A DNA stretch of 15,957 nucleotides. Source: Pseudomonadota bacterium. Its GTDB lineage: Bacteria > Pseudomonadota > Gammaproteobacteria > Burkholderiales > Burkholderiaceae_F. The notes beneath the pieces are model-generated. The model searched no databases. It saw only the letters and a program-made list of their open reading frames with translations, and was not told the origin of the DNA. The position numbers and the translations under genes are program-made. The stretch spans positions 1-15,957 of the forward strand of contig JAEZVV010000010.1 of the NCBI GenBank assembly GCA_023443095.1. Direction: 5' to 3'. Below are positions 8,508 to 15,955 of the stretch, in pieces; within the stretch, counting starts at the first letter, position 1; each line of letters begins with the position of its first letter.

Positions 8508-10226
8508 ATGGATCAGGCCCGCCCCTGGCTTAGCTACTACCCGCAAGGCACACCGGCCGATGTCGACCTGACCCGGTTCGGCTCGGTCAATGAGGTCTTT
8601 CTCGATTCCTGCCGGCGCTTCGCCGCCGAGGTGGGGCTCGAGAGCTTTGGCGCGGAGATGACCTATGCCGAGCTCGAGGCTCGATCGCGCGACTTCGCTG
8701 CCTGGATGAGGTCGCTTGCCGACCTAGAGGCGGGTGATCGGGTCGCGATCATGCTGCCCAACCTCATGCAGTACCCGATAGCCACCTTTGGCGTGTTGCG
8801 TGCCGGGCTGGTGGTGGTCAACGTCAACCCGCTCTACACCGCTCACGAACTGCGTCACGTACTCGAGGATTCGGGCGCGAAAGTGGTGCTGGTGCTCGAG
8901 AACTTCGCCGCCACCTTGCAGGCGGCCATGCCGGGCACACAGGTGCGACATGTGGTGGTGACCCGGCTGGGCGACCAGTTGGGACTCAAGGGGAGCTTGC
9001 TGAGTTGGGCGGTCAAACACGTCAAGAAGCTGGTGCCGGCCTGGTCTGTTGCCGGTGCGATCGGGTTCAAGCAAGCGCTCGCTGCAGGTCGCCGCTTGCC
9101 ACTGGCCGAAGCCCATCCCATCGGCGACGAACTCGGCTTCATTCAGTACACCGGCGGCACCACGGGGGTGTCCAAGGGCGCGATGCTGACCCACCGCAAC
9201 CTGGTCGCCAACCTCGAGCAATGCCACGCGTGGATCGGTGCAACGCTGCGTCAACGCGAGGAGATCGTCCTCACACCGCTGCCGCTCGATCACGTGTTTT
9301 CGCTGGTAGCCAACCTGCTGACCTTCATGACGCTGGGCGGGCGCAATGTGCTGATCGCCAACCCGCGCGATCTGCCGGCCTTCGTCAAACTGATGCGAGC
9401 CACGCCCTGGACCGTGATGACCGGGGTGAACACCTTGTATGCGGCGCTCGCCAACCAGCCCGGCTTTGATCGTTCGTGTGCGCGCGCCGCCAAGCTGTCG
9501 GTGGGCGGCGGCGCGGCGGTCCAGCGCCCAGTGGCAGAGCGCTGGCAGGCGCTGACGGGCGCGCCCTTGATCGAAGGTTATGGCCTGACCGAAGCCACCG
9601 CGGCGGTGGCGATCACTCCGGCGGGCATGAGTTTCACCGGTACCGTTGGGGTTCCGATTTCATCGACCTGGGTCTCGGTGCGGCGCGACGACTTCAACGA
9701 ATGCGCGTTTGGAGAAGCGGGCGAGATCTGCGTTAAGGGGCCGCAGGTGATGCGGGGCTATTGGAGGAGGCCGGAAGCCACCGCCGAGATCATCGTCGAC
9801 GGCTGGCTGAGGACCGGCGATGTCGGCACCCTCGATGCCGAGGGTTGGGTCCGCATCACCGACCGCAAGAAGGACATGATTCTGGTGTCCGGCTTCAACG
9901 TCTACCCGGCCGAGATCGAGGCCGCCGCAGTCACCCATCCCGACGTGCTGGAGGCGGCGGCGATCGGTGTGCCCGACGCCAAGACCGGCGAGGCGGTCAA
10001 ACTCTTTGTCGTTCCGCGCAACCCGAGCCTCACTCTCGAGGCGTTGGCGGCTCATCTGCGCGAGCGTCTGACCAATTACAAGTGTCCCAAGCAAATCGAG
10101 TTCCGCGCCGAGTTGCCCAAAACCCCGATCGGCAAGATCCTGCGTCGCCTGTTGCGCGATCCCGCTTCAACGGCGGCTGTACCACTTGCCGCTGACGACT
10201 CGGCCGCGACGGCCGTCGCCCAATGA
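8508..10226 (+). CDS. Acyl-CoA synthetase (AMP-forming, FadD-like)
   Basis: This enzyme activates a free carboxylic acid with ATP and CoA to the acyl-CoA, through an acyl-adenylate. The 572-aa product has all the ANL core motifs: YTGGTTGVSKG (214-224, ATP loop), GYGLTEA (A5), GWLRTGDVG (A7), a hinge region DRKKDMILVSGFNVYPAEIE (A8), and the A10 lysine Lys543 in PIGKILRR near the C-terminus. Length and motifs fit long-chain or medium-chain fatty acid, terpenoid-acid (AtuH-like) or steroid side-chain ligases; the acid used cannot be told. ATG 8508 follows GAGGAG (8496-8501). An upstream ATG at 8457 is in frame but overlaps the putative -10. It overlaps the following GMC gene by ATGA (10223-10226), indicating coupled translation. 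Confidence 0.92.
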   Translation: MDQARPWLSYYPQGTPADVDLTRFGSVNEVFLDSCRRFAAEVGLESFGAEMTYAELEARSRDFAAWMRSLADLEAGDRVAIMLPNLMQYPIATFGVLRAGLVVVNVNPLYTAHELRHVLEDSGAKVVLVLENFAATLQAAMPGTQVRHVVVTRLGDQLGLKGSLLSWAVKHVKKLVPAWSVAGAIGFKQALAAGRRLPLAEAHPIGDELGFIQYTGGTTGVSKGAMLTHRNLVANLEQCHAWIGATLRQREEIVLTPLPLDHVFSLVANLLTFMTLGGRNVLIANPRDLPAFVKLMRATPWTVMTGVNTLYAALANQPGFDRSCARAAKLSVGGGAAVQRPVAERWQALTGAPLIEGYGLTEATAAVAITPAGMSFTGTVGVPISSTWVSVRRDDFNECAFGEAGEICVKGPQVMRGYWRRPEATAEIIVDGWLRTGDVGTLDAEGWVRITDRKKDMILVSGFNVYPAEIEAAAVTHPDVLEAAAIGVPDAKTGEAVKLFVVPRNPSLTLEALAAHLRERLTNYKCPKQIEFRAELPKTPIGKILRRLLRDPASTAAVPLAADDSAATAVAQ

Positions 10227-11824
10227 GCGCGCCGGCGCCGGAGGCGGTTATTGCGCCCGAATGGGATTTCCTCATCGTCGGTTCCGGATTTGGCGGGGCC
10301 GTGAGCGCCATGCGCCTGGCTGAGAAGGGCTGGCGCGTGCTCGTGCTGGAGCAGGGCCGCCGGATCTCGAGCGAAGACATGGCCGCTGGCGGCCGCAGCC
10401 TGGCTCAACTGGCCTGGCTGCCGGCGCTGGGGCGGGCGGGCTACTTCTATCAGCGCTTCTTCGAGCATGTCGATGTGGTGGGCGGCGTGGGTGTGGGGGG
10501 CGGCAGCATCGTTTTTGCTTCGGTTCTGCTCGAGCCGCACGACAGCTTCTACCGCGATCCGGCGTGGACGCAACTGGGCATCGATTGGAAAAGCGAACTT
10601 GCGCCGCACTACGAGAGCGCCAAGGCCATGTTGCAGCCCGCGCTCAATCCGTACCGCGGTCCGATCGATCACCACATGCACCAGGTCGCGAGTGAACTAG
10701 GCGCTGCGGCGAGCTTCGCCTCCACGCCCAACGGGATCTGGTGGGGCGAACCCGGCCGCACGGTCGACGATCCGTTTTTTGGTGGTCGCGGTCCGGCACG
10801 CACCGGTTGCACGCGCTGCGGCTCCTGTCTGTCGGGCTGCGTCGTCGGAGCGAAGAACAGCCTTGACCGCAACTACCTCTGGTTTGCCGAGCGCGCTGGC
10901 GTCGAGGTGCGGCCGCTGCACCAGGTCGATCGCATCACTCCGGTGGCGGGTGGCTACGAGCTCACGGCGCGCGACCCGATCTCCGGCGCCACCCGCGCTC
11001 CGCTCCGGGCGCGGCGGGTGATCGTTGCCGCCGGTGTCCTAGGATCGCTGGAACTGCTGTTTCGCAACCGCGACCTGCATCGCAGCCTGCCCGCGATTTC
11101 GCCGCTGCTGGGGTGCCAGGTGCGCACCAATAGCGAGTCGATCACTGCCGTTGCCACGCCCGATACGGAAGCCGACTGGCACGAGGGCAGCTCGATTTCG
11201 TCCCATTTCTATCTCAATGGCGGCCGTACCCACGTCACTAACACCCGCTTGCCGGAGAGTTTTTCCTACATGCGTTTTTTTGCCTCGCCCTTGATTGACG
11301 AGGCCAACCCGGTGCGACGTCGCTGGCGGGCGATCGGCCGCCTGTTGCGCGCACCGCTGTGGCGGGTATGGCGTGCACGGCAATGGCAGCGCCGCGCAAC
11401 CCTGCTGGTGGCGATGGAGACGTTTGCCTCGCAGCTCACGTTTCACTATGGCCGGCGCATGGCGCGCGGTTTCACCCGCGGCCTGTATTCGAGCGCGGCC
11501 GACGGCAAGCCGCCCGCCTTTATTCCGGCTGCGCACGCCGTGGCCCAGCACCATGCGCGGGTTGCCGGCGGGGAAGCTTTCGGGACCTTGATGGAGAGCC
11601 TGGGCGACCGCAGTTCGACCGCCCACATCCTGGGCGGCTGCGTTATGGGTCTCTCGGCCGCCGAGGGCGTGATCTCGACCGATCATGAAGTCTTCGGTTA
11701 TCCCGGTCTCTACGTGGTCGATGGCTCGGCGGTGTCGGCCAACGTCGGCGTCAATCCGAGCCTGACCATCACGGCGCTCGCAGAACGTTTCGCCAGTCGG
11801 ATCGCTGCACCGCTCCGGTCGTAA
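10223..11824 (+). CDS. GMC-family flavin oxidoreductase (ChoD / cholesterol oxidase-like)
   Basis: A 533-aa FAD enzyme expected to oxidise an alcohol or hydroxysteroid-like substrate. The FAD motif IVGSGFGG is at 18-25, followed by VLEQGRR. The second GMC motif GVGVGGGSIVFAS is at 88-100, His468 in the AHILGG block is a probable active-site residue, and the C-terminal FAD motif DGSAVSANVGVNPSLTITAL is at 500-519. It aligns by memory along its length with Mycobacterium tuberculosis ChoD, including GPARTGC, GAKN and RTNSES. A striking feature is Cys196, Cys199, Cys202 and Cys206, spaced CxxCxxCxxxC as in 4Fe-4S ferredoxins. No export signal is seen, so it is cytoplasmic. It is translationally coupled to the acyl-CoA synthetase. 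True cholesterol oxidase activity is not established for this clade, so I give no symbol. Confidence 0.88.
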   Translation: MSAPAPEAVIAPEWDFLIVGSGFGGAVSAMRLAEKGWRVLVLEQGRRISSEDMAAGGRSLAQLAWLPALGRAGYFYQRFFEHVDVVGGVGVGGGSIVFASVLLEPHDSFYRDPAWTQLGIDWKSELAPHYESAKAMLQPALNPYRGPIDHHMHQVASELGAAASFASTPNGIWWGEPGRTVDDPFFGGRGPARTGCTRCGSCLSGCVVGAKNSLDRNYLWFAERAGVEVRPLHQVDRITPVAGGYELTARDPISGATRAPLRARRVIVAAGVLGSLELLFRNRDLHRSLPAISPLLGCQVRTNSESITAVATPDTEADWHEGSSISSHFYLNGGRTHVTNTRLPESFSYMRFFASPLIDEANPVRRRWRAIGRLLRAPLWRVWRARQWQRRATLLVAMETFASQLTFHYGRRMARGFTRGLYSSAADGKPPAFIPAAHAVAQHHARVAGGEAFGTLMESLGDRSSTAHILGGCVMGLSAAEGVISTDHEVFGYPGLYVVDGSAVSANVGVNPSLTITALAERFASRIAAPLRS

Positions 11825-11932
11825 AACCCCGGCGCGTTCGGCACAACCGCTCCGCTCATGTCCCGGCGATGGTTTCGCAGGGCGGTGCGAGGCCGATCGA
11901 TTGGCAGCGGATGCTCGCCAGATTGCGGAGAA

Positions 11933-12217
11933 TTACGGCGTGCGGCGGCCAAGCTGTCGCCAGTCGGTCTCGGTCAGAGTGATGCCATAGTGGAGAGCGG
12001 CGGCGCGAATGTTGGCCCAGGCCAGCTCGCGATCCGCCTCGCTCACGCCCTCGACCTGGTCGAAGCGAGCGGCGGCGTCGCGCACATGGCTTGCGCTCGT
12101 CAACGGCTCCTTGCGTTGCGCTGGGAAGGCGAAGGCTGAGGCCGGCAGGGCCTCGCGAGTCGCGGCATCGAGCTGTCCGGCCGGTTCGTCGTGGGGTTGC
12201 CAAGTCGCTTGGCTCAT
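11933..12217 (-). CDS. Small DUF6582-like protein
   Basis: A 94-aa soluble protein. The central segment LPASAFAFPAQRKEPLTSAS (residues 24-43), then HVRDAAARFDQVEGVSEADRE (44-64) and WANIRAAALHYGI (67-79), match the DUF6582 pattern as I remember it. The function is unknown; relatives occur in phage and host genomes as stand-alone small proteins or as domains. ATG 12217 has GGAGCC upstream on the minus strand. It lies 87 bases downstream of tetR on the same strand, with a long inverted repeat in the gap. It is convergent with the GMC gene (108 bases between stops, no clear terminator). Nothing ties it to the acyl-CoA pathway except position. Confidence 0.68.
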   Translation of the reverse strand: MSQATWQPHDEPAGQLDAATREALPASAFAFPAQRKEPLTSASHVRDAAARFDQVEGVSEADRELAWANIRAAALHYGITLTETDWRQLGRRTP

Positions 12218-12252
12218 GTGGGCTCCGTCCTTGCTGAAACGCGAGAACCGAT

Positions 12253-12302
12253 GCTCTCAGATCGGCGGGGTGCCCGGCGCCTTGCGCGCCCGACTTGAGA
12301 GC
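12253..12302 (-). repeat. Interrupted inverted repeat after tetR
   Basis: GCTCTCA (12253-12259) matches TGAGAGC (12296-12302), and TCGG/CCGA inside extend the pairing after a 2-base mismatch. The GC-rich centre (12266-12289) can fold further. There is no T run on either side, so it is not a standard terminator. It lies directly after the tetR stop and before the DUF6582-like gene. Confidence 0.45.
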
Positions 12303-12304
12303 GA

Positions 12305-12982
12305 TTAACGCGGCGCCGGCTCGGGAGTGCGCAGCAGGAACTGCATTGTGGCCTCGACCAGTTGCTCGAGCGAAGCCTGGCCGCGCGCCCGATACCACTG
12401 CACGGTCCAGTTCATCGCGCCAAACATCAGCAGGCGGTCGAGCGCCGTAGGTCGGGCCCAATCGCCGCTGGCTTGGAGGTCGGCGAGAACCTTGTCCCAC
12501 ACGTCTTCGTAGCGCTGGGTCAGCCCGGCGACAGTGCGCACCGCGTCGGCATCGAGCGAGCGCCATTCATAAAGCGTGACCGGGACGAAATCGTTGCCAG
12601 GCATCACCAAGGTGGCGAGGTGAGCGGCGACGAGCTTGCGGAAACGCTCGCGCGGCGCCAGGTCCTCGGTCGCAATCGCCTCGATGTCGGCGGTGGCCTT
12701 GGCCAGACCTTCGCTCATCACCGCGAGCAGGATCTCCTGCTTGCTTTTGAAGTGATAGAACCAACTGCCCGACTGGATTCCGACCGCTGCCGCGATGTCG
12801 CGCACCGAGGTGCGTTCGTAGCCCTGGGTACGAAACAGCCGGGCGCTGGCGGCCACGATCTCGTGGCGCAGACCGCTTTCGTCGCCCGCGGGCGGACGGC
12901 CGCGCCGGCGCGCGGACTTGGTCGCTGTTTTTGCCGCCGCGGCGCTCGCCTGGTTCTTTCCGGATCTGCTTGCGCTCGTCAC
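12305..12982 (-). CDS. TetR-family transcriptional regulator
   Basis: A 225-aa DNA-binding repressor, the likely local regulator of the acyl-CoA genes around it. The N-terminal tail is Ala/Lys/Arg-rich and contains RRRGRPP (25-31). The TetR_N domain follows: RHEIVAASARLFRTQGYE (39-56), helix-turn-helix RTSVRDIAAAVGIQSGSWFYHF (57-78) and the KSK start of helix 4. The C-terminal ligand domain (about 95-225) ends with MNWTVQWYRARG, as in acyl-CoA-sensing regulators such as KstR2/FadR-type TetR proteins; a CoA-thioester ligand is inferred. I chose GTG 12982 because AAGGAAGG precedes it. The frame stays open to 13042, but that lies inside the operator. It diverges from the acyl-CoA dehydrogenase operon over an operator that would also control its own promoter. 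Confidence 0.92.
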   Translation of the reverse strand: MTSASRSGKNQASAAAAKTATKSARRRGRPPAGDESGLRHEIVAASARLFRTQGYERTSVRDIAAAVGIQSGSWFYHFKSKQEILLAVMSEGLAKATADIEAIATEDLAPRERFRKLVAAHLATLVMPGNDFVPVTLYEWRSLDADAVRTVAGLTQRYEDVWDKVLADLQASGDWARPTALDRLLMFGAMNWTVQWYRARGQASLEQLVEATMQFLLRTPEPAPR

Positions 12983-13013
12983 CGCCTGCGTCCTTCCTTG
13001 GATGTCGCACCGG

Positions 13014-13042
13014 ATTCTAGGTTTGCGTAATTTACAAAGCAA
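13014..13042 (-). promoter_or_regulatory. Putative tetR promoter
   Basis: On the minus strand TTGCTT (13037-13042) and TAGAAT (13014-13019) are separated by exactly 17 bases. The -35 lies within the shared operator block, consistent with autorepression. Confidence 0.6.
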
Positions 13043-13052
13043 ACGCTTGATT
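13033..13052. promoter_or_regulatory. Putative TetR operator, site 2
   Basis: TACAAAGC-AAAC-GCTTGATT: the right arm and the core AAGC-AAAC-GCTT equal those of site 1, and 13037-13052 is identical to 8419-8434. The outer left arm is degenerate (TACA instead of AATC). It lies between divergent tetR and the second acyl-CoA dehydrogenase gene. Confidence 0.8.
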
Positions 13053-13075
13053 TACTTTTCGGCGGGATCTAGAGT
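13047..13075 (+). promoter_or_regulatory. Putative promoter of the ACAD-BKACE-crotonase operon
   Basis: TTGATT (13047-13052) and TAGAGT (13070-13075) are separated by 17 bases. The -35 is the right arm of operator site 2, the same layout as the ligase promoter. Confidence 0.6.
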
Positions 13076-13110
13076 GAGGGCGAACGGGGATAAACCCTCA
13101 GGAGACGTCA

Positions 13111-14268
13111 GTGTTGTTCACGCCCGAGCACGAGGAACTGAAGCGCACCGTCACTCGTTTTGTCGAAAACGAGATCAACCCCTTCATTGATGAATGGGAG
13201 GCGGCGCAGATCTACCCCGCCCACCAGGTGTTGAAGCGCATGGGCCAACTCGATCTGCTCGGCCTCAACAAGCCCACGCAATACGGCGGGCTCGAACTCG
13301 ATCACAGCTTCTCGGTGGCGATGGCCGAGGCCCTCGGCCACTGCAAGGCGGGCGGTGTGCCGATGTCGATCGGTGTGCACACCGACATGGCGACCCCGGC
13401 CTTGGCCAGGTTCGGTTCGGACGAGCTGTGCCAGGAATTCCTGGTGCCGGCGATCAAGGGCGAGTACCTCGCCTGCCTGGGCGTGAGCGAACCCGCGGCC
13501 GGGTCGGACGTGGCCGGCATCAAGACCACCGCACGCAAGGACGGCGACGACTACATCATCCGCGGCACCAAGATGTGGATCACCAACGGCACGCAGGCCG
13601 ACTTCATGTGTTGCCTGGTCAACACCAGCGAGGGCAAGCCGCACCGGAACAAGAGCCTGATCGTCGTCCCGATGAAGGCCAAGGGCGTGTCGGTGGCCAA
13701 GAAGATCGAAAAGATCGGCATGTTCAGTTCCGACACCGCGCAGATCTTTCTCGACGATGTTCGAGTGCCGCAGCGCTACCTGATCGGCGACGAAGGCCAG
13801 GGCTTCACCTACCAGATGCTGCAGTTCCAGGAAGAGCGCCTGTGGGGCGCGGCCAACTCGGTGACGATGATGGAGAACCTGATCAAGGAAACCGTCGCCT
13901 ACACCCGCGAGCGGCAGATCTTTGGTGCGAGCGTTCTCGACAATCAGGTGGTGCATTACACGCTCGCCGAACTGCAGACCGAAGTCGAGGCCCTGCGTTC
14001 TCTGGTCCATCGCGCCACCGAGATGTTCGTCAACGGCGACGACGCGACTCAACTGGCCTCGATGGCCAAACTCAAAAGTGGACGCCTCTCGCGCGAGGTG
14101 ACCGACAAGTGTCTGCAGTACTGGGGCGGCATGGGTTACACCTGGGACAACCCGATTTCCCGCGCCTACCGCGACAGCCGCCTGGTCTCGATCGGCGGCG
14201 GCGCCGACGAGGTGATGCTCGCCATCATCTGCAAGCTCATGGGCACCTTGCCCAAGAAGCCGGCTTGA
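13111..14268 (+). CDS. Acyl-CoA dehydrogenase, IVD/LCAD/AtuD-type
   Basis: A 385-aa FAD acyl-CoA dehydrogenase of normal length that forms a 2-enoyl-CoA and feeds ETF. The start MLFTPEHEELKRTVTRFVENEINP resembles citronellyl-CoA dehydrogenase AtuD as I recall it. FAD/substrate motifs are CLGVSEPAAGSDV (122-134) and MWITNG (155-160). The SCAD/MCAD catalytic Glu position reads IGGGADE (361-367), with Gly363 in place of Glu. Instead Glu242 in QFQEERLWGA aligns with the base used by isovaleryl-CoA and long-chain acyl-CoA dehydrogenases. This points to a branched or bulky substrate. The start is GTG 13111, preceded by AGGAGAC (13100-13106). It opens an operon with BKACE nine bases later and is controlled by operator site 2. 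Confidence 0.92.
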   Translation: MLFTPEHEELKRTVTRFVENEINPFIDEWEAAQIYPAHQVLKRMGQLDLLGLNKPTQYGGLELDHSFSVAMAEALGHCKAGGVPMSIGVHTDMATPALARFGSDELCQEFLVPAIKGEYLACLGVSEPAAGSDVAGIKTTARKDGDDYIIRGTKMWITNGTQADFMCCLVNTSEGKPHRNKSLIVVPMKAKGVSVAKKIEKIGMFSSDTAQIFLDDVRVPQRYLIGDEGQGFTYQMLQFQEERLWGAANSVTMMENLIKETVAYTRERQIFGASVLDNQVVHYTLAELQTEVEALRSLVHRATEMFVNGDDATQLASMAKLKSGRLSREVTDKCLQYWGGMGYTWDNPISRAYRDSRLVSIGGGADEVMLAIICKLMGTLPKKPA

Positions 14269-14277
14269 GAGGTGGGC

Positions 14278-15153
14278 ATGAGCGACAAAGCGATCCTCAC
14301 CTGTGCACTCACGGGCGTTCTGACCAACCCTGCCCAGCATCCGGTTCCGGTCACGGCGGCGCAGATGGCGGTCGAGGCGCGCCGCGCGTTCGAGGCCGGG
14401 GCTTCGATCATGCACGTGCACTTTCGCGATCAGGACGAGGGCTTCGGGCATCTGCCGAGCTGGGACCCGGAGGTGGCGCGCGCCATCGTCGAGGCGATCC
14501 GGGCGGCCTGCCCCGGCGTGCTCATCAACCAGAGCACGGGTGTGATCGGCGACGACATCACCGGCCCCATCGCCTGTCTGCACGCGGTTCGCCCCGAAAT
14601 CGCCGCCTGCAATGCCGGCAGCCTCAACTACCTCAAGGTCAAGGCCGACGGGTCGTGGGCCTGGCCGCCGATGATGTTCGACAACACGGTCGACAAGGTC
14701 GCCGCCTTTCTGGCCGCGATGGAGGTCGTCGGCGCGGCGCCCGAGTTCGAGTGTTTCGACACCGGCATCGTCCGTTGTGTCGGCATGTACGTGGCCAACG
14801 GCATGTATTCAGGTCCGCTTGACTACAACTTCGTGATGGGGGTCGAGTCCGGCATGCCGGCCGACCCGGAACTGCTGCCGATCCTGGCGCGCCTGACCCT
14901 GCCCGGCTCTCACTGGCAGGTCACCGGGATCGGCCGCGCCAATGTCTGGCCGCTGCATCAGCGGGCGGCGGACCTGGGCGGGATGCTGCGCACCGGGCTC
15001 GAAGACACTTTCTATCTTTCCGATGGCAGCAAGGCGACGAGCAACGGCGAGTTGATCGAGGCTCTTGCCGCTTGCGCGCGCCGCGCCGGGCGCGCGATCG
15101 CGAGCCCCGCCGAGGCGCGCGAGATCCTGGGGTGTGTCGGAGCTGGTGCGTGA
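14278..15153 (+). CDS. BKACE-family beta-keto acid cleavage enzyme (DUF849)
   Basis: BKACE enzymes are Zn-dependent TIM-barrel proteins that cleave a beta-keto acid with acetyl-CoA to acetoacetate and a shortened acyl-CoA; Kce of lysine fermentation is the prototype. The 291-aa product has the usual length. The metal ligands are visible: His46 and His48 in MHVHFRD, and Glu242 in LRTGLED. NQSTG (84-88), ACNAGSLNY (110-118), EFECFDTG (156-163) and the TGIGRANVWPLHQRA stretch (216-230) match family blocks. The segment before the Glu ligand reads GGMLRTGLED where Kce-like members have, as I remember, GGHVRVGLED, so the substrate may differ. ATG 14278 has GAGAGG upstream; a GTG two codons earlier is less likely. 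The stop overlaps the crotonase start, so the two are coupled. Confidence 0.9.
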   Translation: MSDKAILTCALTGVLTNPAQHPVPVTAAQMAVEARRAFEAGASIMHVHFRDQDEGFGHLPSWDPEVARAIVEAIRAACPGVLINQSTGVIGDDITGPIACLHAVRPEIAACNAGSLNYLKVKADGSWAWPPMMFDNTVDKVAAFLAAMEVVGAAPEFECFDTGIVRCVGMYVANGMYSGPLDYNFVMGVESGMPADPELLPILARLTLPGSHWQVTGIGRANVWPLHQRAADLGGMLRTGLEDTFYLSDGSKATSNGELIEALAACARRAGRAIASPAEAREILGCVGAGA

Positions 15154-15926
15154 TGCTCGTTACCCGCCAGCACGGGCCTTTGGCCGAGATCGTTCTGAAT
15201 CGGCCCGACAAACACAACGCGCTCTCCAACGAACTTGCGCGCGGGCTCAACGCCGCCTTCGAGAGCGTCCGCAGCGACGACCGAACCAGCGCCGTGCTCC
15301 TGCGTGGCGAAGGCCGCAGCTTCTGCTCGGGGGGCGATATCGAGCAGTTTGCCCGGATGGATGAGATGGGTCTGCCCGAGTTGCACGCCGAAGGCCGCGC
15401 CTCGGTCGATCTGTTTGGCTGGGGGCGGCGCCTGGGCAAGCCGCTGATCGCTGCGGTGCATGGCGCTGTCATGGGCGGGGGACTGGGCCTGGTCGCCATG
15501 GCCGATGTCGTGGTCGCCGCGCGCGGCACCCGATTCGCGGCGAGCGAGATCCGGATCGGCCTTTTCCCCTTCGTGATCGTGCCGGCGCTGATCGATGCGC
15601 TGGGTTACCGGCGTGCGCTCGAGCTCTCGCTCTCGGGGCGCAACTTCAGCGCCGACGAAGCGCAAGCCTGGGGCCTCGCGCAACACGTGGTCGACGAGGC
15701 GGAACTCGCCGATCGCGCCCTGGCGATTGCGGGCGAGATCGCCAACAGAAGCCCGGTGGCTCTGCGTCTGGGGCTCGAGGCGTTTCGCGCCGCTCGCGGC
15801 CAGCACGGAGCGGACGTGATCGAAGTGATGAACGCGTTCCGCAACGTGGTCTTAAAAAGCGCCGACATGAAAGAAGGGGCGATGGCCTTTTTCGAAAAGC
15901 GCGCGCCGCAGTGGAGCGGCCGCTAG
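15153..15926 (+). CDS. Enoyl-CoA hydratase/isomerase (crotonase) family protein
   Basis: A 257-aa crotonase-fold protein, expected to hydrate or isomerise an enoyl-CoA from the dehydrogenase of the same operon. The oxyanion-hole segments are SFCSGGDIEQF (57-66/67) and HGAVMGGGLGL (103-113). Of the two classical hydratase glutamates, the one after GGG is replaced by Gly112, while Glu132 in ASEIRIG is kept. The following LFPFVIVPALI resembles glutaconyl-type hydratases (AtuE/LiuC) rather than the PGAGGTQRL of standard hydratases. I chose ATG 15153, overlapping the BKACE stop by one base (TGATG), with GGAG at 15139-15142. GTG 15150 is possible; the open frame back to 15072 is BKACE sequence. The exact reaction is unassigned. 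Confidence 0.88.
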   Translation: MLVTRQHGPLAEIVLNRPDKHNALSNELARGLNAAFESVRSDDRTSAVLLRGEGRSFCSGGDIEQFARMDEMGLPELHAEGRASVDLFGWGRRLGKPLIAAVHGAVMGGGLGLVAMADVVVAARGTRFAASEIRIGLFPFVIVPALIDALGYRRALELSLSGRNFSADEAQAWGLAQHVVDEAELADRALAIAGEIANRSPVALRLGLEAFRAARGQHGADVIEVMNAFRNVVLKSADMKEGAMAFFEKRAPQWSGR

Positions 15927-15950
15927 GCCCGCATCCGCCCTCACAATTTC

Positions 15951-15955
15951 AGGAG
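15951..15955 (+). promoter_or_regulatory. Ribosome binding site of a gene beyond the window edge
   Basis: AGGAG appears two bases before the window ends and 24 bases after the crotonase stop, with no terminator between. The operon therefore probably continues with at least one more gene. Confidence 0.55.

Noticed and set aside
12983..13042. N-terminal extension of the TetR protein to TTG 13042
   Set aside because: It would begin inside the operator and upstream of the predicted transcription start; GTG 12982 has AAGGAAGG upstream.
13108..14822. Long open frames on both strands across the acyl-CoA dehydrogenase and BKACE genes (491 codons -, 542 codons +)
   Set aside because: Both cross the boundary of two well-supported genes in another frame; the products are Arg/Gly/His-rich without domains.
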